NCBI GenBank assembly: GCA_964567045.1
Contig: CAZMLE010000009.1
Location: forward strand, 1 to 64,000
Length of the DNA: 64,000 nt
Direction: 5' to 3'
DNA from: JAFNGF01 sp964567045
GTDB lineage: Bacteria; Planctomycetota; Phycisphaerae; Sedimentisphaerales; Anaerobacaceae
Shown piece after piece: positions 40,570 through 48,968 of this stretch. The notes under the pieces were generated by a model. That model was not told the origin of the DNA and did no database searches. It worked only from the letters and a program-made list of their open reading frames with translations. The position numbers and the translations under genes were made by a program. Each line of letters opens with the position of its first letter. Position 1 is the first letter of the stretch.

Positions 40570-41718
40570 ATGAACATGAAAACAAAAACGACAATTGCAG
40601 TTGTGCTGTTGCTTGTTGGCAGCGGAATCGTTCAGGCAAGGATCAAATTGGTGGCGCTGCCGGAGCGGGCGGCGACGGTGATTCGGCTGGATAATCCGCA
40701 GGCAACACTAATCGAAGAAGAGCGGGTGCTGACCCTGCAGAAAGGCCTTAATCAGGTGGACTTTTCCTGGAAGGGAGTCAGCATCGATGAGGACTCGATT
40801 CGGCTAAAAGCGCTGGACCATCCGGATAAGGTAACGCTTTTAAGCGTAAGTTATCCGCCAGGCGAAGCGGCCTTAGTCTGGGAGATCAGCAGCGATAGCG
40901 ACTACGCTGAGGCGGTGCGGATCAGCTATCTACTTAGTAATATCGACCGGCTGATTACCTACAAGGCGGTAGCGGATAAGAAGGAAACCGCTGTTGATTT
41001 GCAGAGCTTTTTAGTGCTGCGGAACTTCTCAGGCGAGGATTTTGCACGGGCGAGGGTTCTTTTGGATTATGGGCAGCCGTTTGAGCAGGGCATCTCCCAC
41101 GAAGAGACCAAGCAGATGCTTTTCCTAAAGGCGGATAAAGTGCCCATCGTTAAGGTCTGGACGTTCGATGCAGCAAGACTTCCCTGGGACCCGGAGAAGC
41201 TTGAGAATAAGAATGTGGGCATTCCGGTAAGCTACCGGATTGTAAATGACCCCAATAGCGGGCTGGGCAAGTTTGCCTTATGGGGCGGTAAGGCCAGGCT
41301 CTTTCAGGATGATGGTCACGGCAGCACGATCTTTTTAGGTGAGGATGTAACGGCTGTTGTGCCGGTTGGCCAGAAGATGGAGCTTTATATCGGTGATAGC
41401 AGGGATATTGTAGTTACTCAGCGAAAGATGAAGGATGCCCAGATTGATCAGCAGAAGAACAACGATGACAGGGTTGTCCTTTACAATACCGATGAGGAGA
41501 TTGTCGCCAAGATAGAGAATTTCAAGGATAGCCCTGCGGTGCTTACGATGATTCAGCACATTCCCGGCGAGTGGGATATGGAGCAGTGCAATATGAACTA
41601 TGTCAAGAAGGATGCCGGCACGTTGGAGTTTGAGATAAAGCTGCCGGCTCGCACGGAGTCTGGTCCTGCGGTGACGGAGCTTAAGATGCACTATCATCGG
41701 CGTAATGTAAGGCCGTGA
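40570..41718 (+). CDS. Secreted DUF4139-like protein (divergent member)
   Basis: The 382-residue product has a signal peptide (MNMKTKTTIAVVLLLVGSGI, cleaved near VQA). It shows the same order of motifs as its downstream paralogues in weaker form: LVALPERAATVIRLDNPQAT, EERVLTLQKGLNQVDFSW, VSIDEDSIRLKAL, DLQSFLVLRNFSGEDFARAR, then a beta-rich C-terminus (VVPVGQKMELYIGDSRDIVV, LKMHYHRRNV). The middle lacks the YPYG and KEGLSEYFLYTIEG segments of the others. GGGGAAAA precedes the ATG. The function of the family is unknown; a surface or periplasmic binding role is possible. Confidence 0.7.
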   Translation: MNMKTKTTIAVVLLLVGSGIVQARIKLVALPERAATVIRLDNPQATLIEEERVLTLQKGLNQVDFSWKGVSIDEDSIRLKALDHPDKVTLLSVSYPPGEAALVWEISSDSDYAEAVRISYLLSNIDRLITYKAVADKKETAVDLQSFLVLRNFSGEDFARARVLLDYGQPFEQGISHEETKQMLFLKADKVPIVKVWTFDAARLPWDPEKLENKNVGIPVSYRIVNDPNSGLGKFALWGGKARLFQDDGHGSTIFLGEDVTAVVPVGQKMELYIGDSRDIVVTQRKMKDAQIDQQKNNDDRVVLYNTDEEIVAKIENFKDSPAVLTMIQHIPGEWDMEQCNMNYVKKDAGTLEFEIKLPARTESGPAVTELKMHYHRRNVRP

Positions 41719-41817
41719 CAAAACAGGAGTGGCAGAAGACAGAGGACGGACGACAGAGGCAGCGACAGAGCCCTGAGCGTGAGCGAGGGGCGGAAGAAAG
41801 AATACAGGAGCGGCAAA

Positions 41818-43182
41818 ATGAGACGCATAATGTTTAACATACTCATAATCGTTGCGGTGGCATCTATCAGCCAGGCCAAGGTTGATTTAGTGACACTTCC
41901 ATCGCGCGATACGGTTCAGCTTACGATTTATAACTCAGCGGATATGACATTAGTGCGGGAAAGCAGGGCACTGACCTTAAAGCAGGGCAAAAACGCCTTA
42001 CAGTTTTCCTGGGCTAATACTCTTATTGATCCTACGAGTTTGGAGATGCTGCCTAAAGCCGATGCAGATAAGATCGACATTGCCGAGCTGGTCTATCCGC
42101 CGAGGGTGCAGAACTTAGGTTTATGGAACATCGAGAGCAAAGTGAGCGGCAAAGTGCCGGTAGAGATTACATACCTTACGAGCGGGCTAACGTGGCGGGC
42201 GTTTTATATGGGAACACTCTCGCAGGATGAAAAGGCGATGCGGCTGCAGGGCTACGTCAGAGTCACCAATAATAGCGGCGAAGACTATGAAAACGCCCAG
42301 ACCCGGCTTATTGTTGGCAAAGTCCACATCCTCGATGAGATCGCTGAGCTTGCCCGCAGACAATATCCTTATGGCCGACCAGGCGAAATCGTGGTTGAAG
42401 AGGGGCGTTTAGCTGGAAGGCGCGAGCTGACAAGACTGGCAACAGTGGAGCTTAAAGCATTGGCTCTTGCTCCGGCAGCGCCTGCGGCACCGAAGGAGAT
42501 CAAGAAGGAAGGTCTGAGCGAGTATTTTTTGTACACGATAGAAGGTACAGAGACGATTCCGACCGGCTGGTCGAAAAGGCTGATTAGCTTTGATGTGGAG
42601 GATGTGCCGGTAGTGAATCTATATAAATATGAGGAGGAAAGATACGGCCAGAATGTGGTTCGGTTCCTCAGTTTCAAAAACGACAAAGAGCACAAGCTCG
42701 GCGAAACGCCCATCCCTGGCGGGACATTGAAGGTTTATAGAACCGCTGATGATAAGGGACATTTATCTTACACGGGCCAATCTGCGTTTAAGTACATTCC
42801 CGTGGATGATGATGTTGAGCTTAATCTTGGTCCGGTAGCTAATGTTGTTGTTGAGCCGACGCTGATGGACTATAAGACGGCCAACTACCGGCTCGACAGG
42901 AACCGCAATATCTCCGGCTGGGACGAGATTACCACGGTCAAGGTGGAGGTTAAGAACACGCGGGATATTGCGGTCAAGGTGGAGATTCAGCGTAATTTCA
43001 ATACCCCGTATTGGACGCTGACCAAGAGCGGCGAGTTTGGGGATTTCGAGCAAGTTGATCTGGATACGGTCAAGTTTACGCTCAGCCTGGGGCCGAGATC
43101 GGCGAAGAGACTCGAGTATGTTCTGACCACTTATCATGGCGTAAGACAAGAGGATCGTGCCAGGGCCTTACGCGGCAAGTAG
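41818..43182 (+). CDS. Secreted DUF4139-like protein, tandem copy 1
   Basis: The 454-residue product has a signal peptide (MRRIMFNILIIVAVASISQA). The mature start reads KVDLVTLPSRDTVQLTIYNS, then ALTLKQGKNALQFSWANTLI, DPTSLEML, VEITYLTSGLTWRAFYMGTL, NNSGEDYENAQTRLIVGKVH and EGLSEYFLYTIEGTETIP. It shares long identical DNA stretches with the next gene, so the two are a recent tandem duplication. They differ mainly at a loop near residues 195-225 (EIVVEEGRLAGRRELTRLAT here) and at the C-terminus. I chose ATG 41818, with AGGAG upstream; GTG 41779 lies in repeat-like sequence. Confidence 0.8.
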   Translation: MRRIMFNILIIVAVASISQAKVDLVTLPSRDTVQLTIYNSADMTLVRESRALTLKQGKNALQFSWANTLIDPTSLEMLPKADADKIDIAELVYPPRVQNLGLWNIESKVSGKVPVEITYLTSGLTWRAFYMGTLSQDEKAMRLQGYVRVTNNSGEDYENAQTRLIVGKVHILDEIAELARRQYPYGRPGEIVVEEGRLAGRRELTRLATVELKALALAPAAPAAPKEIKKEGLSEYFLYTIEGTETIPTGWSKRLISFDVEDVPVVNLYKYEEERYGQNVVRFLSFKNDKEHKLGETPIPGGTLKVYRTADDKGHLSYTGQSAFKYIPVDDDVELNLGPVANVVVEPTLMDYKTANYRLDRNRNISGWDEITTVKVEVKNTRDIAVKVEIQRNFNTPYWTLTKSGEFGDFEQVDLDTVKFTLSLGPRSAKRLEYVLTTYHGVRQEDRARALRGK

Positions 43183-43220
43183 CAAAAGGCAAGTCCTGAT
43201 TAAATACAAGGGGCCATAAG

Positions 43221-44576
43221 ATGAAGCGTGGACTGATATTACTGATAATTGTGACAGGGATTTCTGCTGCCGAAGCGAAGGTGGACTTAGTGACGCTTCC
43301 ATTGCGGGATACGGTTCAGCTTACCATTTATAACTCTGCGGATATGACATTAGTGCGGGAAAGCAGGGCACTGACCTTAAAGCAGGGAAAAAACGCCTTA
43401 CAGTTTTCCTGGGCTAATACTCTTATTGATCCTACCAGTCTTGAGATGCTGCCTAAAGCCGATGCAGATAAGATTGACATAGCTGAGCTGGTCTATCCGC
43501 CCAGGGTACAGAACTTAGGTTTATGGAACATCGAAAGCAAACTAAGCGGCAAAGTGCCGGTAGAGATTACATACCTTACAAGCGGCCTAACGTGGCGTGC
43601 GTTTTATATGGGCACACTCTCGCAGGATGAAAAGGCGATGCGTCTTCAAGGCTACGTTCGGGTCACCAATAATAGCGGCGAAGACTACGAGAATGCCCAG
43701 ACGCGCCTTATCGTCGGCAAGGTTCACATACTTGACCAGATTGCTGAGCTTGCCCGCAGACAGTACCCTTACGGCAGACCGGGCGAGCCGGTGCTGGTAC
43801 CAGAGGCAACTGGAATATCAAAATACGGAATGGCACGCGCTCGTGATGCGTTCGAGGTGGCTGGCGCGCTAGGTGCCAAGCCGAAGGAAATCAAGAAGGA
43901 AGGTCTTAGCGAGTACTTTTTGTACACGATAGAAGGTACAGAGACGATTCCGACCGGCTGGTCGAAAAGGCTGATTAGCTTTGATGTGGAGGATGTGCCG
44001 GTAGTGAATCTATATAAATATGAGGAGGAAAGATACGGGCAAAATGTGTTCCGGTTCTTAAGTTTCAAAAACGATAAAGAGCACAAGTTAGGCGAGACGC
44101 CCATACCCGGCGGGATGCTAAAGGTCTATAGAACCGCTGATGATAAGGGGCATTTATCTTACACGGGCCAATCTGCGTTTAAGTACATTCCCGTGGATGA
44201 TGATGTTGAGCTTAATCTTGGTCCGGTAGCTAATGTTGTTGTTGAGCCGACGCTGATGGACTATAAGACGGCCAACTACCGGCTCGATAGGAACCGCAAC
44301 ATCTCCGGCTGGGACGAGATTTGCACGTTTAAGCTGGAGGTCAAGAACACGCGGGATATTGCGGTCAAGGTTGAGATTCAGCGTAATTTCGATACTCCAT
44401 ACTGGACGCTGACCAGGAGCGGCGAGTTTGGTGATTTTGAGCAAGTTGATCTTGATACCGTCAAATTCACGCTCCAGTTGAAGCCTCGGTCACAGCGCCA
44501 ATTCACTTACATTGTGACAATATATCAAGGGACACGGGCTGAGGAGGCTACCCGGCAGATTCGCCTTCGAGGCTGA
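43221..44576 (+). CDS. Secreted DUF4139-like protein, tandem copy 2
   Basis: The 451-residue product has a signal peptide (MKRGLILLIIVTGISAAEAK). It is nearly identical to copy 1 over KVDLVTLPxRDTVQLTIYNS and most of the following 400 residues. The loop near residue 190 differs (EPVLVPEATGISKYGMARAR), as does the C-terminus (LKPRSQRQFTYIVTIYQGTR). AAGGGG lies upstream. The stop lies inside the 3' end of the convergent membrane-protein gene (29-base overlap). Concentrated change in one loop, with near-identity elsewhere, suggests that the loop sets specificity. Confidence 0.8.
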   Translation: MKRGLILLIIVTGISAAEAKVDLVTLPLRDTVQLTIYNSADMTLVRESRALTLKQGKNALQFSWANTLIDPTSLEMLPKADADKIDIAELVYPPRVQNLGLWNIESKLSGKVPVEITYLTSGLTWRAFYMGTLSQDEKAMRLQGYVRVTNNSGEDYENAQTRLIVGKVHILDQIAELARRQYPYGRPGEPVLVPEATGISKYGMARARDAFEVAGALGAKPKEIKKEGLSEYFLYTIEGTETIPTGWSKRLISFDVEDVPVVNLYKYEEERYGQNVFRFLSFKNDKEHKLGETPIPGGMLKVYRTADDKGHLSYTGQSAFKYIPVDDDVELNLGPVANVVVEPTLMDYKTANYRLDRNRNISGWDEICTFKLEVKNTRDIAVKVEIQRNFDTPYWTLTRSGEFGDFEQVDLDTVKFTLQLKPRSQRQFTYIVTIYQGTRAEEATRQIRLRG

Positions 44577-45519
44577 AGACATCGAAGTCTGGGCCAAACT
44601 GGCGCAAGTAATACAGCGAATATGCTCTCTCAAAAACCAGCAAAGGCAAAAGAATAACAGTGCCGATATAGGGAATCAATAGCAGTATGCTTATGCAGCA
44701 AAGGCAGCATCCTATACAAAAACCAATAGCAATAATCGCACCAATAGTAATTGCTATTACAATTTGAAAAAGCAGGTACAAAGCAAAACGCAGCTTGTTT
44801 GCTGAGAGGATGGTCATAAACTCTCGCCAACCTGCTAAGCAACTTGATGCCCGCAAAAACATAATTGGTATGACGAAATCCATAGTGAATTTTTTCACTA
44901 AGAATAACGCTATTAACAGAACAAGTATGAGCAGGCCGAGGACGACAATGCCAGAAATAGAGGCTACAAGTGGGCCAGTTCGGGAGGCCATCATAATAAT
45001 AAGTAAAACAATGCCAAAGATCGGCAAGCCTACGACTGGCAAGCTAATGATGCCCAGAACGATTCGGAACAGAAAGAGGCTATTGGCTTGCTTTCTGAAT
45101 TTCTGCCAGGGGACTTTGATCTCGGCTTTGTTTTTCGCCACGCAGTGAAGGAACATGAATCGTCCCCGGCTGTTTAGCCACGTGATAAGAAGAGCGATCC
45201 CTACAATCAGCACAACGACGATGACAGCCACAGGAATTATCCAGTACAAATTGTCCAGGAGGTATTCTTTGGCCTCGTTAAGGGCGTGTCCTATCTGGGC
45301 GTCATGTCCTTGTCTATGAGGGACGTTGATGTTAGGACCGCCTCCATGTCCTCCGCCCCCTCCGCCCCCATCGCTTCCCAGATACGCCAGCCAGGCACAG
45401 AAACCAATCACGAACCACTTGCGCAGATCGAAGGGCCTAAAAAGCATGATTTTGACCCTATCGATAGCGGGTGTTATGGGGTCGATGACACTAACTCTAT
45501 CCGGTCTTTCCGTAGTCAT
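44548..45519 (-). CDS. Multi-pass membrane protein of unknown function
   Basis: The 323-residue protein has about six hydrophobic segments (LYWIIPVAVIVVVLIVGIAL, IVLGIISLPVVGLPIFGIVL, SGIVVLGLLILVLLIALFLV, LYLLFQIVIAITIGAIIAIG and others). A Gly/His-rich loop (GGGGGGGHGGGPN) follows the first segment. RPFDLRKWFVIGFCAWLAYL and LVFERAYSLYYLRQFGPDFD are recognisable in planctomycete proteins of this sort; no function is known to me. It overlaps the preceding small membrane protein gene by four bases (ATGA) and is the third gene after a sigma factor. Confidence 0.75.
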   Translation of the reverse strand: MTTERPDRVSVIDPITPAIDRVKIMLFRPFDLRKWFVIGFCAWLAYLGSDGGGGGGGHGGGPNINVPHRQGHDAQIGHALNEAKEYLLDNLYWIIPVAVIVVVLIVGIALLITWLNSRGRFMFLHCVAKNKAEIKVPWQKFRKQANSLFLFRIVLGIISLPVVGLPIFGIVLLIIMMASRTGPLVASISGIVVLGLLILVLLIALFLVKKFTMDFVIPIMFLRASSCLAGWREFMTILSANKLRFALYLLFQIVIAITIGAIIAIGFCIGCCLCCISILLLIPYIGTVILLPLLVFERAYSLYYLRQFGPDFDVFSLEGESAG

Positions 45520-45890
45520 ACTATAAGTCCTCCAAGATAATTGAGCCAGTTGCCAAACGTGGTCATAATAGCCATTGCCGCCAGGCAGCTATTTACCTTC
45601 AGTAGAGCAGCGACTACAAAGGCTAAACACGCCGCACAGGCAGCGGCACTCATAGCAGCCCAGCCGATGGCTTTATCCAGCCAGCTAACTTTCACCAGGA
45701 TATTCTCTCTGATGCGTTTATTTGCCGCTACAGAACGATTGAGCTCACCAAGAACATTACTTATCAGGGACTGTGTAAATGCCTCAGTGGGTTTATTTGG
45801 ATCGCAAGTCAGTTTCACCAGTCGCGAGAGATTCTTATCTAATAGGATAATACCATTGTAGTAGAACGAATTGTCATTTTCTCGCTTCAT
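45516..45890 (-). CDS. Small membrane protein in sigma-factor operon, possible anti-sigma factor
   Basis: The 124-residue protein has a polar N-terminal half (MKRENDNSFYYNGIILLDKN, LSRLVKLTCDPNKPTEAF) and two hydrophobic helices near residues 75-120 (WAAMSAAACAACLAFVVAAL, LAAMAIMTTFGNWLNYLGGL). It overlaps the sigma gene upstream and the membrane gene downstream by four bases each. Position and layout suggest an anti-sigma role, but no zinc-finger motif is visible, so this is inference from context. Confidence 0.65.
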   Translation of the reverse strand: MKRENDNSFYYNGIILLDKNLSRLVKLTCDPNKPTEAFTQSLISNVLGELNRSVAANKRIRENILVKVSWLDKAIGWAAMSAAACAACLAFVVAALLKVNSCLAAMAIMTTFGNWLNYLGGLIV

Positions 45891-46468
45891 AGTCTTTGCC
45901 CTTCGACATCTTGAATCGCCACGCGTTTAAGCTCCTGGCGAAGAGAGATCCTTGCCCTGTATAACATGCTGTGCACAGCCTTTTCCGTCACGTTCATCTG
46001 TCGGGAGATATCACGTGCATCAAGCCCTTCGATATACTTTGCTTTTAGCACGGCCTGTTCCTTCGGTTCCAGTCGGCTCAGCGCCGAGCGGACAATCAAG
46101 GCTGTCTCCTGGCGTTCGAGCACTTCATCAGGAAGCGGCCGGGTGTCAATTGCCGCAAAGTAGCTGCTGATGTCGCCGTTGGGACTTGGCCGGCTCGCAC
46201 GCTTTCTCGCCTCAAGGTTGATGTTGTTGCGTGCGATGCCGAGAACCCATTCTTCGGGACTGCCCTTTGAGGGATCATAGCTGTTGCGTCCGCGGACGGC
46301 GTCAAAAACCGTCTTTTGCACGAGCTCCTCGGCGAGCGAAGGATTCGGCCAGCGCCTCACAAACAAACCGTAAAGCCTGGGAATCTGTTGGTTGATAAAC
46401 TCTCGCCATATTTCAGCATCACCTTCGGCGAATCCCAGCCAGCTTCGTTGTTCTAATCCTTCTGGCAC
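45887..46468 (-). CDS. RNA polymerase sigma-70 family (ECF-like) sigma factor
   Basis: About 193 residues. Region 2 is present (PNPSLAEELVQKTVFDAVRG, PEEWVLGIARNNINLEARKR). Region 4 reads LSRLEPKEQAVLKAKYIEGL, DARDISRQMNVTEKAVHSML and YRARISLRQEL. I chose GTG 46468, with AAAGGA about 12 bases upstream; TTG 46495 would add nine residues without a ribosome site. It heads a four-base-overlap chain with two membrane-protein genes, an arrangement of one-operon sigma/anti-sigma control. Confidence 0.82.
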   Translation of the reverse strand: MPEGLEQRSWLGFAEGDAEIWREFINQQIPRLYGLFVRRWPNPSLAEELVQKTVFDAVRGRNSYDPSKGSPEEWVLGIARNNINLEARKRASRPSPNGDISSYFAAIDTRPLPDEVLERQETALIVRSALSRLEPKEQAVLKAKYIEGLDARDISRQMNVTEKAVHSMLYRARISLRQELKRVAIQDVEGQRL

Positions 46469-46603
46469 TTTTTTCAGTTTTCCTTTCCGGCACAAGTTTC
46501 TACTATTATTATGCGCGCAGAGAGCGAATTACTCAGGCTTTTTCGATATTTTGCTCTGGTTCGTTGATTTTCAGTGCTGCGAAGTGGCTTGACTAACCGC
46601 GAT

Positions 46604-46876
46604 TCACGACTGGGGTTTTTCCTGCCGCTGTTTGAGCAGGCGCAGCTCTTTGTGGATCGGCCAGTCGGCAAAGGCGAGGAAAAAGGGCATAATGATACTT
46701 ACTATGGGCAGGAGCAACAGTAAGCCCAGCGCCCAACTATAGCCAGCTTTGGAAAAAAGCTTACACCAGATCAGCAGGGTTATCGCCAGAGATATCAGGA
46801 CGAGCAACCCTACAAACAACACGGCAAATACAATCAATACAGGCTCCGCATCTGCGTGCTGAGGGTAGTGGTACAT
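46604..46876 (-). CDS. Small two-helix membrane protein
   Basis: The 90-residue protein starts MYHYPQHADAEPVLIVFAVL. Two or three hydrophobic helices follow (FVGLLVLISLAITLLIWCKL, WALGLLLLLPIVSIIMPFFL), then a charged tail (KELRLLKQRQEKPQS). GGAGG lies eight bases before ATG 46876 and itself overlaps an earlier Met at 46891, so the later start is preferred. I do not recognise a family. It lies 135 bases upstream of the sigma gene on the same strand and may be co-transcribed. Confidence 0.68.
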   Translation of the reverse strand: MYHYPQHADAEPVLIVFAVLFVGLLVLISLAITLLIWCKLFSKAGYSWALGLLLLLPIVSIIMPFFLAFADWPIHKELRLLKQRQEKPQS

Positions 46877-47018
46877 GTGTGCGACCTCCATTTCTTCCCT
46901 TTCGATTGGTTTAGAAAATCAAGTCCTCGGCGATATCATCAGCGCCACGTGTGTGTAGCATAGTGCGTGGAAGTCTATTTGCAAGAAAAATCTGCCCGTC
47001 AACGAGACAATTGTGGAG

Positions 47019-48854
47019 TCATAATTTGCTCAATCTGACTATGGCTTGCGCAACTCGGTCTCGTTGCGCCTCGATGGGCGCAGGGTCTCTGGTAAATGTT
47101 GTCATATCCTTTGTGATGTCTTCGGTCACCTCAAGCAGGGTAGAAAAGTCCTTGTGCTGCTCAGGAGTGAGTTTATCCTTTTTGGCGTTGAGTAACCTGC
47201 GCAGAATAGCAAGGTATTCGTAGTCTTCGATGCCGTCACGGAGCATTTCCCAGCGGATACTATCAACCGGCCCTTGGAGAACCGGCTCAGCCGGGTGGGC
47301 ATCGGCGGCAGTCTCGGGCGGATAAATAAATCGCCCGTCGCCGTTGCCCCAGGGCCTTTTTTCACCTTTGGGCGTGTCGTAGCCTGACCGCCAGCCCATC
47401 GGGTCCTCATAAGGGTTCTGTGGATGCTCCGGATCGGGATAGGCGGTAGGACTTGTCCAGTAATTTGTCTGCCAGACAAGGATGCCGTCGATTTTTCGCT
47501 GCCAGGTTTGCCAGAGCCAGACGCGCAGTTCTGTGCCCGGGTGGTCGATAAACAAGGTGCAGTACGGGGCCTTTGGGCCGGTGCAGACGTACCACCAGAA
47601 TTTCTCGCCGTGCTCGCGCCGCTTTTCGGCAGGTTCGTGCTGGTAATTATTTGAGACAGGGCACCAGATGTCAGGCCCGCCGACAAGGTTCGGCTCGACC
47701 TGTTCGGTGAGCATTCGGTTAATATCAGGGGCGGCGTCTTTCAACTTTCTAAAGCCGTTCATAACAAACTCGTAGTCTTTGGGAGCAGGCTCATCGAACC
47801 AGTATACGTAGGCTTCGTCGAGCCAGCCTTTGTCGCGCAGGTGTTCCTGGACCTGACGGCAGTACGCGCTAAAAGCAGCCTTGTAGTGAGCTGTGTCCTC
47901 CTTGAAGCCGAGAAGCTCCGGCTCGTGTCGTGCGTGAAAACTTCCGCCGCCAAGACCGGGGATGTGCAGGCAAAAGGAATTGAAATGATAATAATCAATC
48001 GCACGCTGCATCGCATTGTCCCATGCTGTCCAGTCAAAGACGGGCGTCAGTTGTTCGGGCTTGGTAGATTCGGTGATTTTTGGCCAGGTGACATTGATGC
48101 CATCCAGCGGCGCGGGGTCATAAGGCGAGATATGGTGTGCGCTGAAATTAGCCCAATACTTTTCGAGGACCTGCCGCTTCTGTGCCGGCTCGGAAAGGTT
48201 TTGATAGCGAAATACATTTCCCGGGGAAAAGCCGTAGGCGGTTGTGCAGGTCATCCGGTCGGGCAGTACAAAATCGTAGACCACCACGTTGACTGTGACA
48301 GTAGCGTTGAAGTTCTCCGCGGATAGGTGAATATGGCCGGTGTACGTTCCTGCCGGCACCGTGCTGGGGACTTTCACCCGAATCCAGAACGGCTGATTTT
48401 TGTTGGCTTCGAGATCGACTGGGCCGCCTAATCGTGGCAGCGGGTCAGGCCAAAGACCGGGCACAGAACTTTTGTCTGTAGGCTTTGTGACATTGACGTA
48501 TCGCACTTTGAGTATTTCGATATTCTCTGCGGGAATGACAGCGTTGCCCGGTCCGGTGAATGCGAATGTGTTGGCGTGTATGGTAAAGCCCTTCAAGTGG
48601 GATTTTGGCCGAACAACCAATTGCGCTGCCTCGGCTTCATTGCGGGCGGCGCGGATAATAATGGCTTTGCCTTTTGTTTCCGGCAGCGGTTTGTCGGGGC
48701 TTATCTTCCAGCCGGACGAGGCCCACCACAAACCGACCTGCTCGCTGGATGTCGGGAGTAATTGACCGTAGGACATGTCAAAATAATCGCTGGTTTGAGC
48801 ACACAGAATTTGGCTGCCGAAGAACATCACTATGCAAAGCATTTTTCTTGCCAT
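47019..48854 (-). CDS. GH123-like (DUF4091) secreted glycoside hydrolase
   Basis: The 611-residue protein has a signal peptide (MARKMLCIVMFFGSQILCAQ). An N-terminal beta-sandwich follows (ARNEAEAAQLVVRPKSHLKG, WIRVKVPSTVPAGTYTGHIH) and then a barrel with AYVYWFDEPAPKDYEFV. Its Asp-Glu pair matches the substrate-assisted catalytic residues of GH123 N-acetyl-beta-galactosaminidases. The DUF4091 C-terminal signature SIRWEMLRDGIEDYEYLAIL is clear. It is probably exported and acts on N-acetylated hexosamine-containing glycans. AAGGGG lies six bases before the ATG. It lies upstream of nothing related; the next gene on this strand is a small membrane protein. Confidence 0.86.
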   Translation of the reverse strand: MARKMLCIVMFFGSQILCAQTSDYFDMSYGQLLPTSSEQVGLWWASSGWKISPDKPLPETKGKAIIIRAARNEAEAAQLVVRPKSHLKGFTIHANTFAFTGPGNAVIPAENIEILKVRYVNVTKPTDKSSVPGLWPDPLPRLGGPVDLEANKNQPFWIRVKVPSTVPAGTYTGHIHLSAENFNATVTVNVVVYDFVLPDRMTCTTAYGFSPGNVFRYQNLSEPAQKRQVLEKYWANFSAHHISPYDPAPLDGINVTWPKITESTKPEQLTPVFDWTAWDNAMQRAIDYYHFNSFCLHIPGLGGGSFHARHEPELLGFKEDTAHYKAAFSAYCRQVQEHLRDKGWLDEAYVYWFDEPAPKDYEFVMNGFRKLKDAAPDINRMLTEQVEPNLVGGPDIWCPVSNNYQHEPAEKRREHGEKFWWYVCTGPKAPYCTLFIDHPGTELRVWLWQTWQRKIDGILVWQTNYWTSPTAYPDPEHPQNPYEDPMGWRSGYDTPKGEKRPWGNGDGRFIYPPETAADAHPAEPVLQGPVDSIRWEMLRDGIEDYEYLAILRRLLNAKKDKLTPEQHKDFSTLLEVTEDITKDMTTFTRDPAPIEAQRDRVAQAIVRLSKL

Positions 48855-48929
48855 AACGCACCCCTTTTTTGCCGAAATTCAAAAGCCAAAGGGCAAAGAC
48901 CAAGTCTTTACAATCCAGTGGACGACTTC

Positions 48930-48968
48930 CTTAATTTTACATTTTACATTTTGCATTTTGAATTTTCA
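48930..48968. repeat. ATTTTACATTTTGC short tandem repeat at the tsaB end
   Basis: Units of TTTTACA/TTTTGCA/TTTTGAA repeat about five times and contain the tsaB stop codon. Confidence 0.75.
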
